Source: Tagaea sp.
GTDB lineage: Bacteria > Pseudomonadota > Alphaproteobacteria > CACIAM-22H2
Reading direction: 5' to 3'
NCBI GenBank assembly: GCA_023653245.1
Contig: JAMNXK010000046.1
Location: 1 to 10,004 of the forward strand
DNA length: 10,004 nt
How positions within the stretch are numbered: position 1 is the stretch's first letter; each line of letters begins with the position of its first letter. The notes beneath the pieces are model-generated. The model saw only the letters and a program-made list of their open reading frames with translations. It was not told the origin of the DNA and made no database searches. The translations under genes were made by a program, and so were the position numbers. Positions 6,949 to 10,004 of this stretch are shown here, piece after piece.

Positions 6949-7952
6949 GCGCGCGCCCGGTCGATGAAGTCGTTGGTGTAGAGCGCTTCGACGCTGGGCA
7001 CCGCGGCGATGCCGGCGCCGCGGATGCCGCGATCGGCTTCGGTCCACAAACGCGGCACGTTGCGGTACAGGTTTTCGCGGCCTTCGGAGAGCCACAAATC
7101 GCGGATCGTCGTTTCGATCATGTTGACCTGCGTGTCGAGGTCGCGGATGCCCGGGATCTCGAAGTCGCGGCTCGCGCGCTCGAAGATCGCGCGCCGATTG
7201 CCGTTCATCACCTCGTCGCACGAGGCGCGATAGGCGCGCAGGAAACGCACGGTCTGCTCGGGGTTGCGCTGCAGATAGTCGCGGCTGGCGACGTAGACTT
7301 GGCTGGGCATCGGCGCGTATTTGTCGGTCGAGAACACCTCGATCGGCTCGTTGGCGCGGCGCAAGGCGACGACCACGCCGATCGCGCACAAGAAGCAATC
7401 CACGCGGCCTTGGCGGACGAGCTGGAGCACGCCGGGGGAATTGCCGGTGACTTCCTTCTTGATGTCTTCGGCGCGCAAGCCCGCCTTCTGCAGCATGATG
7501 TTGAGGATGAGGTCGGTCGAGCCGGCGACCGAGACGATGCCCACGGTCTTGCCGCGCAGATCGGCGGCGTCGCGGATCGGCTTGTCGCGCAAGCTGACCA
7601 TCTGGAAGGTCGAGCCCTGGTAGAGCGTCGAAACGCTGACGATCGGCACGTTCTGGCGCGCCGCGACGACGAACTGGTCGATCGCGGTGACGCGCGCGAA
7701 GGCGGCCGTGCCGCCCATCAGCTGCTGCACCGCCGTGGCCGTGCCCTGACCCGCCTGCAGGCGTGGCGCGAAGCCCTGGCGCTGCAAATGCCCGCCCGAG
7801 ACCATGTTCATCATCTCGATGAAATCGGCGATGTAGCCGAAGGGCGTCATGAATGTGAGCGGCTCGCCCGCTTGCGCTTTGACGATCGTGGGGGCGGCGA
7901 GCGCTCCCGCCCCGGCGGCGGCGGCGCCGAGGAAATGGCGGCGATTCAACAT
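6945..7952 (-). CDS. ABC transporter substrate-binding protein, NMT1/THI5-like (NitT/TauT type), copy 2
   Basis: The 335-residue periplasmic receptor has a twin-arginine-like leader, RRHFLGAAAAGAGALAAP, with cleavage probably near the KAQA site at about residues 25-28. It aligns almost without gaps to copy 1 along the whole mature length, and by eye more than half the residues are identical. Shared blocks include MTPFG, DFIEMMN, VSGGHL, QGSTF, VSLRDKP, GKTVGIVSV, QGRVDCF, ANEPIE, YAPMPSQ and RDFEIPGIRDLDT. Differences fall partly in the region after GTA (about 72-105), which could alter ligand choice. The start is firm: a full AGGAGG lies eight bases before the ATG, the best ribosome site in the window, as expected for an abundant binding protein. 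The gene starts 21 bases after the aldehyde dehydrogenase stop. The ligand is unknown. Confidence 0.88.
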   Translation of the reverse strand: MLNRRHFLGAAAAGAGALAAPTIVKAQAGEPLTFMTPFGYIADFIEMMNMVSGGHLQRQGFAPRLQAGQGTATAVQQLMGGTAAFARVTAIDQFVVAARQNVPIVSVSTLYQGSTFQMVSLRDKPIRDAADLRGKTVGIVSVAGSTDLILNIMLQKAGLRAEDIKKEVTGNSPGVLQLVRQGRVDCFLCAIGVVVALRRANEPIEVFSTDKYAPMPSQVYVASRDYLQRNPEQTVRFLRAYRASCDEVMNGNRRAIFERASRDFEIPGIRDLDTQVNMIETTIRDLWLSEGRENLYRNVPRLWTEADRGIRGAGIAAVPSVEALYTNDFIDRARA

Positions 7953-7960
7953 GACGTGAT

Positions 7961-7966
7961 CCTCCT
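7961..7966 (-). promoter_or_regulatory. Strong ribosome binding site of binding protein copy 2
   Basis: On the minus strand this reads AGGAGG, eight bases before the ATG at 7952. It is the only complete consensus Shine-Dalgarno found in the window and suggests that this cistron is translated more strongly than its neighbours. Confidence 0.8.
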
Positions 7967-7973
7967 GGTTTTC

Positions 7974-9470
7974 TTAGGTTGGCGCGCCGAGCTTGCGCAC
8001 GGCGACGGGTCGGGATGGAACGGTGACGGTCTTGACCTCGGTATAGAAGCGCTCGCACGCCTCGCCGCCTTCGCGGCCCATGCCGGAATCTTTGTACCCG
8101 CCGAAGGGCGCGCGCAACTCCCTTGTCATCGGCGTGTTGACCCAGACCACGCCGGCGGCCAGATCGCGCGTCGCGCGCTCGACCGTGGGCAGGTGATCGG
8201 ACCAGACATAGGCGACGAGGCCGAACTCGGTGTCGTTGGCGAGCGCCATCGCTTCGTCGTAGCTCTCGAAAGTCAGGAAGCTCGCGAAGGGGCCGAAGAT
8301 CTCCTCGCGGCAGACGCGCGCTTCCGGGCCCGGCGCCCGCACGGCGGTGGGTTCGACGAAATATCCGCCCGCCAACGCCCCCGGCATTTCGGCCCGCTTG
8401 CCCCCGGTGAGCAGCTTGGCCCCGTCAGCTTTGGCAACATCGACGAAGCCGAGCACGCGATCGCGATGGGTCGCGGAGGCGAGCGGCCCCAGCTCGGTGC
8501 GGTCGTCGGTCGGATCGCCGATGCGGATCGCTTGGGCGCGCGCCACGAATTTCACGACGAATTCGTCGGCGATCTTGCGTTCGAGCAGGATGCGCGAGCC
8601 CGCCAGACATTGCTGGCCGTTGTTGGAATAGATGCCCACGAGGGCGGCGTCGAGCGCGCGATCGAGATCGGCCGAGGCGAAGACGATATTCGCACTCTTG
8701 CCGCCGAGCTCCATCGTCACCGGCTTCAAGCGCCGCCCCGCTTCCGCCGCGATCGCGCGCCCCGTCTGCGTGCCGCCGGTGAAGCTGACGAGGTCCACGC
8801 CGGGATGCGCGACCAGGGCAGCACCCGTCATGGGCCCGCGCCCGTTCACCAGATTGACCACGCCGTCGGGCAGGCCGGCCTCGTGCAGAAGCTCCACGAA
8901 GCGCCGCAAGGCGAGCGGCGTCTGTTCGGAAGGTTTGAGCACGCACGTATTGCCGAACGCCAAACACGCGGCGACCTTCATCGAGGCGAGCGCGGTGGGC
9001 GCGTTCCACGGCGCGATCAAGGCGGCGACGCCCGCGGGCTCGCGCACCACGACCGAGCGGTAACCTTCGGTCTGGTCGTAGACCTCGCCCTTGGCGTGGG
9101 CGATGAATTCGGCGAAGAAGCGGAAATTGTAGGCCGCGCGCTTCATGTGGCGCTCGCGCAGCTCGCGCAGCACGATGCCGGTGTTGAGGCATTCGAGGCG
9201 CGCGAGCTCGTCGGCGTGCGCGAGCACGATGTCGTGCAGCTTCATCAACTGCGCCTGGCGCTTTTCGACCGCCAGCCGCGCCCATCCCGATTCGAACGCT
9301 TTGCGCGCCGCCGCGACGGCGCCGTCGACGGCACTCGCGTCGTCCTCGATCAGCTCGCCGATCCGCGCCCCGGTCGCGGGGTAGAACACCGGCAGGCGCG
9401 CGCCGCCGCCGGCGACGGACTTGCCGGCGATGAAGGCATGGGTTTCGAGCGGTGCCGCGATCGGGAGCAT
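7974..9470 (-). CDS. NAD(P)-dependent aldehyde dehydrogenase, HpaE / hydroxymuconic-semialdehyde dehydrogenase-like
   Basis: The 498-residue protein is of normal length for the aldehyde dehydrogenase superfamily. It oxidises an aldehyde to the acid with NAD(P). All key residues are visible: Asn156 in PWN, Lys179 in VLKPSE, the FTGGTQTG nucleotide loop at 230-237, the general base Glu254 in MELGGK, catalytic Cys288 in NNGQQC, and Glu390 in EEIFGP. RAAYNFRFFAEF (111-122), TRELRAPFGGYKDSGMGREGGE (449-470) and the C-terminal EVKTVTV recall HpaE, which oxidises 5-carboxymethyl-2-hydroxymuconate semialdehyde, and related semialdehyde or betaine-aldehyde dehydrogenases. The exact substrate is not established. 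The ATG shares one base with the stop of the preceding dehydrogenase (TGATG), indicating coupling. Pairing with that enzyme suggests stepwise oxidation of an alcohol or a ring-cleavage product. Confidence 0.93.
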   Translation of the reverse strand: MLPIAAPLETHAFIAGKSVAGGGARLPVFYPATGARIGELIEDDASAVDGAVAAARKAFESGWARLAVEKRQAQLMKLHDIVLAHADELARLECLNTGIVLRELRERHMKRAAYNFRFFAEFIAHAKGEVYDQTEGYRSVVVREPAGVAALIAPWNAPTALASMKVAACLAFGNTCVLKPSEQTPLALRRFVELLHEAGLPDGVVNLVNGRGPMTGAALVAHPGVDLVSFTGGTQTGRAIAAEAGRRLKPVTMELGGKSANIVFASADLDRALDAALVGIYSNNGQQCLAGSRILLERKIADEFVVKFVARAQAIRIGDPTDDRTELGPLASATHRDRVLGFVDVAKADGAKLLTGGKRAEMPGALAGGYFVEPTAVRAPGPEARVCREEIFGPFASFLTFESYDEAMALANDTEFGLVAYVWSDHLPTVERATRDLAAGVVWVNTPMTRELRAPFGGYKDSGMGREGGEACERFYTEVKTVTVPSRPVAVRKLGAPT

Positions 9471-10004
9471 CAGTTCATCCACAGCCCGCCATTCACGTGC
9501 AGCGTCTGGCCGGTCACGTAAGCGGCGGCGGGCGAGAGCAAGAACAGGATCGGGCCGACCACGTCCTCGGGCTGGGCGAGGCGCGCGAGCGGCACGCTTT
9601 TCAGATAGGCGTCGAGATCGAGGCGCGCGGGCGCCGTGGCGTCGTCCCCGCCCCGCCCCGTGCCGCCTTTGAGGAAGGCCGTATCGACCGCGGCCGGTGC
9701 CACCGCGTTGACGCGGATCGCGGGCGCGTTCTCGGCGGCGAGCAGCCGCGTGAGCGCCAGCACGCCCGCCTTGGCCACCGAATAGGGCCCATAGCCCGGC
9801 GCGGGCTTGACCGCGAGGCCCGACGACATGTTCACGATCGCGGCGTCCCGCCCGCCGCGCAGCAGCGGCAGCGCCGCTTGGCTGCACAGGAAGGCGGCGG
9901 TGAGATTGCCGTCCATCACCGCGTCCCAGTCGGCGCGCGGCGTGGCGCCGACCGGCGCCTTCTCCTTGGCGAAGCCGGCGAGATTGACCAGCGCGTCGAG
10001 CGCG
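9470..10004 (-). CDS. Short-chain dehydrogenase/reductase, FabG-like (C-terminal part only)
   Basis: The last 177 residues are present; the start and the glycine-rich nucleotide-binding motif lie beyond the right edge. The classical SDR landmarks are there: LVNLAG (NNAG-motif equivalent), the conserved Asn in DGNLTAAF, the catalytic Ser in VNMSSG, the YxxxK pair in PYSVAKAG with Tyr 13 residues after the Ser, and RVNAVAPAAVDTAF after the catalytic centre. The ending YVTGQTLHVNGGLWMN is the usual classical-SDR C-terminus. The protein would be an NAD(P)H-dependent oxidoreductase acting on a hydroxyl or keto group. A loop rich in Gly and Asp (GGTGRGGDD) marks the variable substrate lid. The stop overlaps the aldehyde dehydrogenase start by one base. 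The substrate is unknown. Confidence 0.92.
   Translation of the reverse strand, partial: ALDALVNLAGFAKEKAPVGATPRADWDAVMDGNLTAAFLCSQAALPLLRGGRDAAIVNMSSGLAVKPAPGYGPYSVAKAGVLALTRLLAAENAPAIRVNAVAPAAVDTAFLKGGTGRGGDDATAPARLDLDAYLKSVPLARLAQPEDVVGPILFLLSPAAAYVTGQTLHVNGGLWMN

Noticed and set aside
4627..7952. Binding proteins as TAXI-type TRAP receptors
   Set aside because: The GKTVGIVSV block, the spacing and the long C-terminal helices fit NMT1/SsuA-type ABC receptors better, and no fused TRAP permease gene lies beside them.
6621..9521. A 966-codon open frame on the plus strand
   Set aside because: It runs antisense across the aldehyde dehydrogenase, binding protein copy 2 and the small gene, all of which have clear family motifs or coupled starts. 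Its product is low-complexity, rich in Arg, Ala, His, Asp and Gly, without recognisable domains. Long antisense frames are expected in GC-rich coding DNA.

Overview
The window is gene-dense, strongly GC-rich DNA with G/C-biased third codon positions. Genes are packed with 1 to 22 base gaps or 1 to 8 base overlaps. TRAP transporters, NMT1-type ABC binding proteins, a GntR/UTRA repressor and an HpaE-like aldehyde dehydrogenase together suggest a free-living alphaproteobacterium (Rhodospirillales- or Hyphomicrobiales-like). The lineage is inferred from style and gene content only. No RNA genes, CRISPR array, insertion sequence or phage gene were seen.

There are two transcription units on the minus strand, with one plus-strand regulator between them. 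Unit A (bases 10004 down to 3879) reads: short-chain dehydrogenase (its 5' part lies beyond the window), HpaE-like aldehyde dehydrogenase, NMT1-type ABC substrate-binding protein, a 92-residue protein of unknown function, a class I SAM-dependent methyltransferase, a second NMT1-type binding protein paralogous to the first, and a GntR/UTRA regulator. The stop and start codons overlap or lie within about 20 bases throughout, so this looks like one operon. Its promoter and the ABC permease and ATPase genes, if present, would lie beyond base 10004.

Unit B (bases 2917 down to 1, continuing out of the window) reads: a DUF1445/YcsI-type putative hydro-lyase, then the small (DctQ) and large (DctM) TRAP permease subunits, then the first 59 codons of a DctP-type binding protein. 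A LysR-type regulator is transcribed divergently from the hydro-lyase. The short gap between them holds a perfect 15-base palindrome with T-N11-A spacing, the form expected of a LysR-family operator. Unit B therefore reads as an inducible system that imports a small carboxylate-like compound and processes it with the hydro-lyase.

The LysR gene and the GntR gene converge and overlap tail to tail by 125 bases. The regulator of one unit thus encodes its last roughly 41 residues antisense to the regulator of the other.

Unit A looks like uptake and oxidation of an organic acid or aromatic-derived compound: two periplasmic binding proteins, an alcohol or ketone dehydrogenase, an aldehyde or semialdehyde dehydrogenase, a methyltransferase and a ligand-responsive repressor. 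The substrate cannot be read from the sequence. No clearly unprecedented system is visible. The points most worth a second look are the LysR-GntR overlap, the operator-like palindrome, the paired binding proteins around a methyltransferase, and the hydro-lyase/TRAP pairing.
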